Shown here: in pieces, positions 1-8,129 of the stretch | How the letters are laid out: every line of letters begins with the position of its first letter | Numbering within the stretch: position 1 is the first letter of the stretch | Source of the DNA: Bacillota bacterium | Lineage (GTDB): Bacteria > Bacillota > Clostridia > Christensenellales > SZUA-584 | Reading direction: 5' to 3' | DNA length: 17,394 nucleotides | Assembly (NCBI GenBank): GCA_023436525.1 | Contig: JAEZIW010000035.1 | Location: forward strand, 1-17,394 | Translations under genes and position numbers: made by a program | Notes under the pieces: model-generated | The model's database searches: none | Told to the model about the DNA's origin: nothing | The model's input: the letters and a program-made list of their open reading frames with translations, nothing else

Positions 1-858
1 ACAGGGCTTATTCCATTAACAATTTTCCCTACAGAAGATAAAGAAATGGAGACTAAATGGAAATCACAGCATCCAGCATGGAGATTTATTCGAATTATAG
101 ATTTACTCAGCAAATCGCAAGAAGCAATTGTCAAAATAACTCCTGCAAATTACAAAGAACAGTTTTTGCCATACTGCAAAGCCATAACTGATTTGTGCGG
201 TTTCCTTGACATCGAGGTTTCTATGCAAAGGGCAGGTAAATATAGCATTGATCGCCAAAATACCACAAATGCTAAAAATAATTATAATTTACCTCGGTTA
301 AATGATTTGGTTAAAGCTGCTAAAATAAAAAAAGAAAATCCTTGGTTTCTATGTTTTCCTCTATTCGCTACAAACGATCTGTGGGAGACAGTACAAGACC
401 TTGGTCCATATATTTATAATATAGGAGAAAACCTTCACTTTGCTTGTAGAGATAATGTAAATCTTGAAGTGGAAACATTATCAGAATTACATCTTCAAGC
501 TTTAGCAAAGCAAATCATCGGCATACAATCACCATATAAAGTTGGACTAAGTAGCTTACAATGCGGATTCGCATATTACGGTGTAAGCGGTTGCAATTTT
601 TTAAACAATGGTTATTGTAAAGGTTGCGTACAAAGCGAAAGTTTATTTATTCCAGCCATTTGTAATGGGGATATCACTAAGGTTAATCAGTGTTCTTTCG
701 GTTCTTTTCTTCATTCAATTAATATTACAGATAAAATGCTTAAAATAGACTTTACTAAGAAACTGGATGTGAAACAATTGTTTTCTTCTTATCAAGGTAA
801 TCCTTTCTCAGATGAAGACAATTCAATGGTATTCGGCAGCTATTTTTATGGAAGATAA
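1..858 (+). CDS. Unrecognised protein, 5' end outside the window (AT-rich cargo)
   Basis: The frame is open from base 1 with no stop, and the first ATG in the window (position 46) has no convincing Shine-Dalgarno site, so the gene very probably starts upstream; 285 codons are visible. I do not recognise the family. The product looks soluble, with no obvious signal peptide or membrane segment. It carries a cysteine cluster near the middle-to-end (CNFLNNGYCKGC, around nt 592-630) and several other cysteines; whether these bind metal cannot be told. The two lines I compared by eye are about 35% GC here against about 55% within the helicase gene, which suggests cargo acquired separately from the conjugation backbone. 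It is followed by a long hairpin at 877-915. No function is proposed. Confidence 0.7.
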   Translation, partial: TGLIPLTIFPTEDKEMETKWKSQHPAWRFIRIIDLLSKSQEAIVKITPANYKEQFLPYCKAITDLCGFLDIEVSMQRAGKYSIDRQNTTNAKNNYNLPRLNDLVKAAKIKKENPWFLCFPLFATNDLWETVQDLGPYIYNIGENLHFACRDNVNLEVETLSELHLQALAKQIIGIQSPYKVGLSSLQCGFAYYGVSGCNFLNNGYCKGCVQSESLFIPAICNGDITKVNQCSFGSFLHSINITDKMLKIDFTKKLDVKQLFSSYQGNPFSDEDNSMVFGSYFYGR

Positions 859-876
859 CCAGAAAAAGAAAGAATG

Positions 877-915
877 CTTTAGATTTCTACATGCCTTAAG
901 GCTAGAAATCTAGAG
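877..915. repeat. Long perfect hairpin with nested palindrome
   Basis: The arms CTTTAGATTTCT (877-888) and AGAAATCTAGAG (904-915) pair over 12 positions with one G-T wobble. The 15-nt loop contains the self-complementary 10-mer GCCTTAAGGC (893-902). It begins 18 nt after the stop of the first gene. No T-run follows on the + strand, so it is not a classic intrinsic terminator. It could protect the 3' end of the upstream transcript, be a protein binding site, or mark an old junction between cargo and backbone. Confidence 0.6.
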
Positions 916-948
916 AGTAAATACTATAAATAGGTTTGCTTTTGTAAT

Positions 949-976
949 TTGCAACTTCCCACAATGTTTATTATAC
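949..976 (+). promoter_or_regulatory. Possible promoter for the helicase gene
   Basis: TTGCAA (949-954) is followed after 16 nt by TTATAC (971-976), a fair match to a sigma-A promoter. It lies between the hairpin at 877-915 and the terminator at 1032-1056, so a transcript from it would pass through the terminator before reaching the helicase gene. The surroundings are AT-rich, where chance matches are common, so this is only a candidate. Confidence 0.35.
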
Positions 977-1031
977 GAATTGTAGTTACCATCTTAAAAT
1001 TCTCATCTACATAATGATTAACTGATTTCTT

Positions 1032-1056
1032 GACGGCACATTGGCCGTCTTTTTTT
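1032..1056 (+). terminator. Intrinsic terminator just upstream of the helicase gene
   Basis: GACGGC (1032-1037) and GCCGTC (1044-1049) form a 6-bp GC-rich stem with a 6-nt loop, followed by seven T (1050-1056). It ends only about 30 nt before the helicase start, too close for a promoter to fit comfortably between. It therefore either closes the upstream unit with some readthrough or acts as an attenuator for the helicase. Confidence 0.8.
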
Positions 1057-1072
1057 ATACCCATTTTTCAGA

Positions 1073-1078
1073 AAGGAG
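1073..1078 (+). promoter_or_regulatory. Ribosome binding site with two competing start codons
   Basis: AAGGAG at 1073-1078 lies 9 nt before TTG 1088 (helicase frame) and 4 nt before ATG 1083. The ATG opens a separate 12-codon frame that stops at 1119-1121. Spacing favours TTG, while codon identity favours ATG. The choice decides the start of the helicase. Confidence 0.7.
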
Positions 1079-1087
1079 AATAATGAA

Positions 1088-4000
1088 TTGGCAAGCAAAC
1101 TACGACGAATATCCGAATTAATGGAGCAGACTGTTAATCGGATAACGGACAAACCTCGTACATGGGCAGATTTCCTGCAAACCGCAGCCCGCCTCTATAA
1201 ATATCCGTTTGAGGAGCAAGTCCTCATTTACGCTCAACGCCCGGATGCCGCCGCCTGTGCTTCCATTGAGTTTTGGAACAAGCATATGCGTCGCTGGGTG
1301 AACCGAGGCGCGAAGGGAATTGCCCTCATTGATGACAGCTCGGGTAGAATGACACTCAGCCATGTCTTCGATGTGTCGGATACGCATAGTCTGGAGCATA
1401 TTCCGTTTCACCTGTGGGAAATGAAGCCAGCTTATCAGGATCAGGTGATTGAGGAACTGTCCCACCAATTCGGCGATACGGATGAAACGACCATCGGCTT
1501 TGAAAGACAACTTAGTGATATTATCCATAATGCCATTCAGGACAACATGGCGGATTACCTCGCCGAGCTTTTAAACGGGAGGGACGGCAGTTATCTGGCT
1601 GATTTAGACGAACTAAACGCTGGTACCGTGTTCCGTGAAGCGCTGGCCGACAGCGTATCCTACATGGTGTTTAGTCGGTTGGGGCTGGATATAAAAGCAT
1701 TACCCGAGGACCTGTTCAAGGATATTTTCAACTTCAATACGTTCGATACAATTATGCAGTTGGGAGGCGCGACCAGCGATATATCTGAAATGGTGCTGCG
1801 TCAGATCGAGCGCACCATCAAGGGCATTGAAAAGCAGAAGCGCGACAGACTTGCAAAGCCAGATTATCTGATGGACAATATAAGCAGAGATGAAGAAAGG
1901 AGCGGTGAACGTGGAGATCACATACACACAGAGGGGAGATTACCTTATACCCGACCTGACATTGGGCGAACCGGAGACACGCCCCTTCGGCAAATACGGG
2001 ATGCTGAGGAAGTCATTTCTCAAGAGCCACAGGAAAGGGACATACGCAGGGATGCTGCTGTCCGAGAAGCTGGACAGCCACTTGGCGGAGATCGATCAGA
2101 CGGCGCGAGAGCAGATGAAAGCGGTTATGGTACAGATGGCTCAGGAACAGGGCGTGACGGAAACTCTGAAAGCCGAAGACCCGATGAAATGGACGGGGCT
2201 CATGAACATGATCAAGCTCCAGGCGGAGGAAACGGTACTTCAGGGCCTCATCTACAGCTAGCCCTATTCCCAACAGAAGAAGAACAGATCGAGGCGATTA
2301 AACAGGCAGAGGTGGAAAGAACCTCTGCCTTTTCTATATCACAGGCTGATATCGACGAGATCCTGATAAGGGGCAGTGGTGTTGCAGACGGTAAATACCG
2401 CATATATCAGTACTTTATGGAGCCACGTTCGCTACAGGACAAAGCCGCGTATTTAAGGCAGGAATATGGCATTGGCGGACGCAGCCATGTGCTGAAAGAT
2501 GCAGACCATAGCTGGGAAAACCACGATGGTAAGGGCATCAAGCTCACCAGAGGTTCGTTGCTTAGCCCTGATGCGGAAATCCTGCTAACGTGGAACCGTG
2601 CAGCGAAGCGCATCGGTGAACTAATTGCCACAGACCGTTATCTCTCGGATGCAGAAAAAGCTCATCTGCCGATCTATCAAGAGGAACAACAAACCCGTGA
2701 CGAACTGCGGGAAGCTGCAGAAAACATGACGGATACGCGCCATGACGCGCAATACCGTTATGCCCTTGGCGATACCGTCCACATCGGTGTGAGAGAATAC
2801 ATAGTCATCGGATATGACGAAGATACCGTTACCTTAAACGACGAGAAATTCCCGCTGCTGTCCAAGGAGATGCCCCGTGTAGAGTTTGACCGCCGTTTGC
2901 GAGAGAACCCGCTCAACGACGGCCTTATCGTACAGGATGTTAAGCGCGAAGTCGTGGAGGAAGCAGAACCAGCCGGGGAAAAGAATGTACTTGAGATCGG
3001 TACAGAGCTGACCCTTGACGGACGTCGCTTTGTGATCGACAGCGTGGATAACAAGTGGGATAAGGTCAGCTTGCGGGACGTAACCTTCGCGGACGCATCG
3101 GGTTTCCCTATCTTCCGTTCCGAAAGCATTGCCTTTGTGCAATATGCGCTTGAGCATCAAGAACCTGATCTGCCAGAGCAACAGCCTGCCGAAGTCAAAC
3201 TGAAAAGCATTGTTCTGGACTTTACCCAACCACGTATTGAAAAGCATAATTTTCGTATTACAGATGACAGGCTCGGCCACGGTGGTGCGAAAACGAAATA
3301 CGGGTTCAACATTGGCGCCATCCGCACCTTACAAGCCATTGAAGCAGAAAACCGAATGGCCACCGTGGATGAACAGGACGTCTTATCAAGGTATGTGGGC
3401 TGGGGTGGAATCCCGCAGGCGTTTGACGCAGAAAATGCCTCCTGGTCAACTGAATTCGTCGAGCTGAAAGGCTTGCTCTCCGAAGATGAGTACGAATCGG
3501 CGCGCAGCTCCACACTAAACGCGCATTATACATCGCCCATCGTTATCAAGGCCATCTATCAGGCTATTGAAAACATGGGCTTCAAGAAAGGCAACGTGCT
3601 GGAACCTGCCTGCGGCATCGGAAACTTTTTCGGTCTTGTGCCGGAGAGCATGACTGGAAGCAAGCTATACGGTGTGGAACTGGACAGCATCACAGGGCGT
3701 ATCGCCAAGCAGCTTTACCAATCCGCAAACATTGCCGTGCAGGGCTATGAAGAGGCGAATCTCCCGGACAGTTTCTTTGATCTAGCCATTGGCAATGTGC
3801 CGTTCGGCTCCTACGGCATCGCGGATAAGCGATACGACAAGAACCACTTCCTGATCCACGATTATTTCTTCGCCAAGACTCTGGACAAGGTCAGACCGGG
3901 CGGTATTATTGCGTTCATTACAAGCAAGGGAACGCTGGATAAGCGCAACCCCGCGATACGCAAATACATCGCGCAGCGTGCCGACCTGATTGGGGCAATA

Positions 4001-7000
4001 CGTCTTCCAAATAACGCGTTTACCGCTAACGCGGGTACGCAAGTCACATCGGATATCATATTCCTACAGAAGCGCGACCGTCCCATCGAAACCGATCCGG
4101 ACTGGGTGCATCTTACCCAGACCGAGGACGGCATTCCCATTAACAGCTATTTTGCGTCTAACCCCGACATGATGCTGGGGACAATGGCGTTTGACGACAT
4201 GATGTACGGTAATCAGAGTGAAACCACCTGTATACCCTTTGAGTGTGCTGATCTGGCCGACCAGCTGAGAATTGCCATTGAAAACATCCATGCGGAGCTA
4301 TCCGATTATGAGCGGGATGAGCTGGAAGAAAACGAAACGGAGTCCATTCCAGCCGACCCGGACGTGCGCAATTTCAGTTTCGCGCTGGTGGATGGACAGA
4401 TTTATTACCGCGAAAACTCGCGTATGATCAAGATTGAGGTTTCCGTCACAGCAGCAAACCGGATACGGGGCATGATTGAGCTGCGCGACTGCACTCGCCG
4501 ACTTATCGAATACCAGCTGGAGGGTTACCCAGACGAAGCCATCCAGCGCGAGCAGCAGAACTTGAACAAATTGTATGATGGTTTTACAGCGCAATACGGC
4601 CTGATCAACAGCCGCGCCAACGACATGGCGTTCTCAGATGACAGCTCGTATTGCCTGCTTTGCTCTCTTGAGTTAATCGACGAGAACGGCGAACTGGAGC
4701 GCAAGGCGGACATGTTTACCAAGCGTACCATCAAGCCTCATACGGTTGTGACCTCGGTGGACACGGCCAGCGAAGCGCTCGCGGTATCCCTTGCGGAGAA
4801 AGCTCGCGTGGATCTCCCGTACATGGCAAATCTGGCAGGACTGTCCGAGGAACAGATTGAAGAAGAGCTTCGAGGTGTCATCTTTCGGGACTTTGGCAAC
4901 GTGGAACCCGAAAATGTACCACGCGCCTTTTTTCAGACTGAGCGGTTTCCGCTGGTCACGGCGGATGAATACCTGTCAGGCAATGTGCGCCAAAAGCTGA
5001 AGCAGGTACGTGGGCTTGTTAGTATCCTGCCTGTTGAACAGGCTGAAAAAATGCAGTCAAATGTAGCAGCATTGGAATCAGTGCAGCCCCAGGACCTGAC
5101 GGCAGGTGAAATCGATGTTCGACTCGGCGCGACATGGTTGCCGCAGGAGGACATTCAGCAGTTTGTAACTGATTTCTTAAAGCCAAGTTACTATGCCGAA
5201 TGCCGGATCAAAGTCCACTATTCCCCTTATACAGCGTCCTGGAACGTTGAAGGGAAAAAAGCTGATTACGACGGCGTGCTGGCTAACATCACCTACGGGA
5301 CAGAACGCATCAATGCCTACCAGATTATCGAACAGACGCTCAACCTTAAGGATGTCCGAATATTCGATAAGAAGATCGACGCGGACGGCAAAGAGGTGCG
5401 TGTGCTGAACCGAAAGGAAACCACGATTGCGCAGCAGAAACAGCAGCAAATCAAGGACGCATTCCGCGAGTGGATATGGAAAGATCATAACCGGCGCGAA
5501 CGGCTTGTCCAGCTTTATAACGAGAAGTTCAACAGCATCCGGCCACGTGAGTACGATGGGAGCCATCTAAAGTTTACCGGCATCAACCCGGAGATCACGC
5601 TGAGACCCCATCAAGTCAATGCCATTGCGCACATTCTGTACGGAGGCAATACCCTGCTGGGGCATGTTGTCGGCGCGGGAAAGACGTTCGAAATGGTCGC
5701 CGCAGCGATGGAGAGCAAGCGTCTTGGGCTGTGCAGTAAGAGCTTGTTTGTTGTGCCGAATCATCTGACCGACCAGTGGGCGGCTGAGTTTCTGCAGCTT
5801 TACCCCAGCGCCAACATTTTGGTTGCAACCAGAAAGGATTTTGAAACACGAAATCGCAGGAAGTTCTGCGGCAGAATTGCAACCGGCGACTACGACGCAG
5901 TGATTATCGGCCATAGCCAGTTTGAGAAGATACCTATGTCCATCGAGCGGCAAAAGGCCACGCTGCAGGAACAGCTCGACGAGATTGTTATGGGTATTTC
6001 AGACGCTAAGGCTTCCAAAGCAGAACGGTTTACGGTCAAGCAGCTTGAAAAGACAAGGAAGGCCATTAAGCTCAAGTTGGACAAGCTCAACGATACCAGC
6101 CGTAAGGATGATGTGGTGACGTTCGAGGAACTCGGTGTGGATCGTCTATTTGTGGATGAGGCGCATAACTTCAAAAACCTATTCCTCATAACGAAGATGC
6201 GCAACGTCGCCGGTTTCGCGCAAACGGAAGCGCAGAAATCCTCTGACCTCTTTATGAAGTGCCGGTATCTTGATGAGCTGACCGGCGGGCGCGGGGTGGT
6301 GTTCGCAACGGGTACGCCGATCAGCAATTCCATGACTGAGCTTTACACCATGCAGCGGTATTTGCAGTATGAGACGCTGCGCAGCCAAGGCTTGCAGCAC
6401 TTTGACGCATGGGCATCGACGTTCGGCGAAACGGTGACGGCCATTGAGCTTGCGCCCGAAGGCACGGGCTACAGGGTAAAAACACGGTTCGCGCGATTCT
6501 ATAATTTGCCAGAGCTGATCAGCATGTTCAAGATGGTCGCCGATATCCAGACCGCAGACATGCTCAATCTGCCCGTACCGGAAGCAGAGTATCATAACGT
6601 GGTGATTAAGCCGAGCGAGCATCAGCGAAACATGGTGGCAGAGCTGGCCGAGCGCGCGGAAAAGGTACGTAACGGCATGGTGGATGCGACCGAGGATAAT
6701 ATGCTGAAAATTACGAACGACGGGCGCAAGCTGGCACTGGATCAGCGCCTGATCAGCGAGCTGTTGCCGGATGACACGGACAGTAAGGTCAGCGCCTGTG
6801 TGAACAACATCTACCGCCTGTGGGAACAGAACAGGGACAAGAGGCTAACACAGCTGGTGTTCAGCGATCTTTCGACGCCGCACTACGACGGCAGTTTTAA
6901 TGTGTACGACGATACTAAGCGTAAACTAATTGAAATGGGTGTACCGAAAGATGAGATCATGTTTATCCACGATGCGAACACGGAGATACGAAAGAGCGAG

Positions 7001-8062
7001 CTATTTGCCAATGTCCGTAAGGGCAACGTCCGTATCCTGCTGGGCTCCACTTTTAAGATGGGTGCGGGGACGAATGTGCAGAAAAGGTTGGTGGCCGAGC
7101 ATCACCTGGACGTACCGTGGAGGCCCTCGGATATCGAACAGCGCGAAGGTCGCATTATCCGTCAGGGCAACGACAACAAACAGGTGCATGTTTTCAGGTA
7201 CGTCACCGAGAACACATTCGACTCGTATATGTGGCAAACCATTGAGAACAAGCAGAAGTTCATATCACAGATCATGACCAGCAAGAGCCCCGTGCGCAGT
7301 TGTGAAGACATCGACGAAACCGCGCTCTCTTATGCCGAGGTCAAGGCACTGGCCACCGGGAATCCATATATCAAGGAGAAGATGGACCTCGATATTCAGG
7401 TGGCACGGCTGAAGCTGCTGAAGGCGAGTCATCTAAGCCAGCGGTATGCGATGGAGGACAATCTGCACAAGTATTTTCCTTCTCAGATACTGCAGACCGA
7501 AGAACGTATCCGTGGATATGAGCAGGACATCGCCCGATTAGATAAATTTGCGCTGAAGGATGATCAGAAGTTTTCGCCCATGACAATAGGCGGAATTCAG
7601 TATGTTGAAAAAGAGTTCGCAGGTAAGGCGCTGCTGGACGCATGTAAAGCCAAGACTTCGCCGGAGCCTGCAGCGATTGGTGAATATCGCGGTTTCACAC
7701 TGGTACTGTCCTTTGATACGTTTTCAAAGGCATTTCAGTTAACGCTAAAAAACGAACTCAGCCATTCGATCATCTTAAGCAGTGATGTGTATGGAAACAT
7801 ATCGAGAATAGACAATGCTCTGTCAGGGCTGCCAGAAAAAATGGAGATATGCAAACGTGGCTTGGAGGATTTACTTCGACAGGTGGAAGAGGGCAAACAG
7901 GAGGTCGAAAAGCCGTTTACGCAGGAAGAGGAGCTGTTAGAAAAAGCCGCAAGGCTGGCCGAGTTGGACGCATTGCTCAACATGGACAAAGGCAACTCGG
8001 AAATGCTTGATGGCGATCCGGAGCAGGAGGATGACAGGGAGATAGACTATATATCACGTTAA
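1088..8062 (+). CDS. ArdC-N / N6-adenine methyltransferase / SNF2-type helicase of ICE
   Basis: A 2324-residue protein of the giant helicase family found in Tn1549-like elements, probably acting on transferred or incoming DNA in the cytoplasm. The N-terminus (about residues 15-130) resembles ArdC N-terminal domains (YPFEEQVLIYAQRPDA, HVFDVSDT). Residues about 274-391 are a low-complexity Gly/Asp/Arg/Glu-rich linker that overlaps the tnpV frame. A methyltransferase-like domain follows, with an AdoMet motif LEPACGIGNFF near residue 837 and GNVPFG near 901, a variant of the usual (N/D)PP(Y/F). The helicase core has Walker A GAGKT near 1530, DEAH near 1690, FATGTPISNS near 1740 and motif VI QREGRIIRQGN near 2017. 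The TTG start at 1088 is chosen because it is 9 nt from AAGGAG and because the SKLRRISEL segment resembles the N-termini of relatives as I remember them. ATG 1121 is the alternative start. The methyltransferase may or may not be active. Confidence 0.93.
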   Translation: MASKLRRISELMEQTVNRITDKPRTWADFLQTAARLYKYPFEEQVLIYAQRPDAAACASIEFWNKHMRRWVNRGAKGIALIDDSSGRMTLSHVFDVSDTHSLEHIPFHLWEMKPAYQDQVIEELSHQFGDTDETTIGFERQLSDIIHNAIQDNMADYLAELLNGRDGSYLADLDELNAGTVFREALADSVSYMVFSRLGLDIKALPEDLFKDIFNFNTFDTIMQLGGATSDISEMVLRQIERTIKGIEKQKRDRLAKPDYLMDNISRDEERSGERGDHIHTEGRLPYTRPDIGRTGDTPLRQIRDAEEVISQEPQERDIRRDAAVREAGQPLGGDRSDGARADESGYGTDGSGTGRDGNSESRRPDEMDGAHEHDQAPGGGNGTSGPHLQLALFPTEEEQIEAIKQAEVERTSAFSISQADIDEILIRGSGVADGKYRIYQYFMEPRSLQDKAAYLRQEYGIGGRSHVLKDADHSWENHDGKGIKLTRGSLLSPDAEILLTWNRAAKRIGELIATDRYLSDAEKAHLPIYQEEQQTRDELREAAENMTDTRHDAQYRYALGDTVHIGVREYIVIGYDEDTVTLNDEKFPLLSKEMPRVEFDRRLRENPLNDGLIVQDVKREVVEEAEPAGEKNVLEIGTELTLDGRRFVIDSVDNKWDKVSLRDVTFADASGFPIFRSESIAFVQYALEHQEPDLPEQQPAEVKLKSIVLDFTQPRIEKHNFRITDDRLGHGGAKTKYGFNIGAIRTLQAIEAENRMATVDEQDVLSRYVGWGGIPQAFDAENASWSTEFVELKGLLSEDEYESARSSTLNAHYTSPIVIKAIYQAIENMGFKKGNVLEPACGIGNFFGLVPESMTGSKLYGVELDSITGRIAKQLYQSANIAVQGYEEANLPDSFFDLAIGNVPFGSYGIADKRYDKNHFLIHDYFFAKTLDKVRPGGIIAFITSKGTLDKRNPAIRKYIAQRADLIGAIRLPNNAFTANAGTQVTSDIIFLQKRDRPIETDPDWVHLTQTEDGIPINSYFASNPDMMLGTMAFDDMMYGNQSETTCIPFECADLADQLRIAIENIHAELSDYERDELEENETESIPADPDVRNFSFALVDGQIYYRENSRMIKIEVSVTAANRIRGMIELRDCTRRLIEYQLEGYPDEAIQREQQNLNKLYDGFTAQYGLINSRANDMAFSDDSSYCLLCSLELIDENGELERKADMFTKRTIKPHTVVTSVDTASEALAVSLAEKARVDLPYMANLAGLSEEQIEEELRGVIFRDFGNVEPENVPRAFFQTERFPLVTADEYLSGNVRQKLKQVRGLVSILPVEQAEKMQSNVAALESVQPQDLTAGEIDVRLGATWLPQEDIQQFVTDFLKPSYYAECRIKVHYSPYTASWNVEGKKADYDGVLANITYGTERINAYQIIEQTLNLKDVRIFDKKIDADGKEVRVLNRKETTIAQQKQQQIKDAFREWIWKDHNRRERLVQLYNEKFNSIRPREYDGSHLKFTGINPEITLRPHQVNAIAHILYGGNTLLGHVVGAGKTFEMVAAAMESKRLGLCSKSLFVVPNHLTDQWAAEFLQLYPSANILVATRKDFETRNRRKFCGRIATGDYDAVIIGHSQFEKIPMSIERQKATLQEQLDEIVMGISDAKASKAERFTVKQLEKTRKAIKLKLDKLNDTSRKDDVVTFEELGVDRLFVDEAHNFKNLFLITKMRNVAGFAQTEAQKSSDLFMKCRYLDELTGGRGVVFATGTPISNSMTELYTMQRYLQYETLRSQGLQHFDAWASTFGETVTAIELAPEGTGYRVKTRFARFYNLPELISMFKMVADIQTADMLNLPVPEAEYHNVVIKPSEHQRNMVAELAERAEKVRNGMVDATEDNMLKITNDGRKLALDQRLISELLPDDTDSKVSACVNNIYRLWEQNRDKRLTQLVFSDLSTPHYDGSFNVYDDTKRKLIEMGVPKDEIMFIHDANTEIRKSELFANVRKGNVRILLGSTFKMGAGTNVQKRLVAEHHLDVPWRPSDIEQREGRIIRQGNDNKQVHVFRYVTENTFDSYMWQTIENKQKFISQIMTSKSPVRSCEDIDETALSYAEVKALATGNPYIKEKMDLDIQVARLKLLKASHLSQRYAMEDNLHKYFPSQILQTEERIRGYEQDIARLDKFALKDDQKFSPMTIGGIQYVEKEFAGKALLDACKAKTSPEPAAIGEYRGFTLVLSFDTFSKAFQLTLKNELSHSIILSSDVYGNISRIDNALSGLPEKMEICKRGLEDLLRQVEEGKQEVEKPFTQEEELLEKAARLAELDALLNMDKGNSEMLDGDPEQEDDREIDYISR
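1895..1913 (+). promoter_or_regulatory. Internal ribosome binding site and GTG start of tnpV
   Basis: GAAAGGAG at 1895-1902 lies inside the helicase reading frame, exactly 8 nt upstream of GTG 1911, where the TnpV-like sequence begins (M)EITYTQRGDYLIPDL. ATG 1890 and GTG 1905 are in the same frame, but the first lies before the Shine-Dalgarno site and the second is only 2 nt after it. Confidence 0.7.
1911..2261 (+). CDS. tnpV: TnpV family protein, overprinted within the helicase gene
   Basis: A 116-residue frame lying wholly inside the helicase gene, with codons shifted one base downstream. The product matches what I know of the transposon-encoded TnpV family (named from Tn4451) along its length: EITYTQRGDYLIPDL at the start, then FGKYG, LLSEKLDSHLAEID, EQGVTETLKAEDPMKW and a final QGLIYS. 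Length is normal for the family. GTG 1911 is chosen because a strong Shine-Dalgarno site ends 8 nt upstream and the N-terminus is then canonical. The biochemical role of TnpV is not established. By eye, codons in this frame (CTG, GAG, ATC, AAG) look more ordinary than the AGG, CGA and CTA codons of the helicase frame here. This suggests the tnpV reading is the older one and the helicase linker arose from it. Translation is inferred, not shown. Confidence 0.75.
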   Translation: MEITYTQRGDYLIPDLTLGEPETRPFGKYGMLRKSFLKSHRKGTYAGMLLSEKLDSHLAEIDQTAREQMKAVMVQMAQEQGVTETLKAEDPMKWTGLMNMIKLQAEETVLQGLIYS

Positions 8063-8083
8063 GATTATTGATCATTTCGTTAA

Positions 8084-8112
8084 GGGCACCGGAGCAATTC
8101 GGTGCTCTTTTT
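8084..8112 (+). terminator. Intrinsic terminator between helicase and primase-like genes
   Basis: GGGCACCG (8084-8091) pairs with CGGTGCTC (8100-8107), an 8-bp stem with one wobble and an 8-nt loop, followed by five T (8108-8112). The next Shine-Dalgarno site starts 5 nt later (8118), so downstream genes depend on readthrough or on a promoter before the hairpin. Confidence 0.8.
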
Positions 8113-8129
8113 CTTACAAGGAGTTGATT

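Noticed and set aside
46..48. ATG 46 as true start of the first gene
   Set aside because: The frame is open to the window edge and no Shine-Dalgarno site precedes it; treated as partial.
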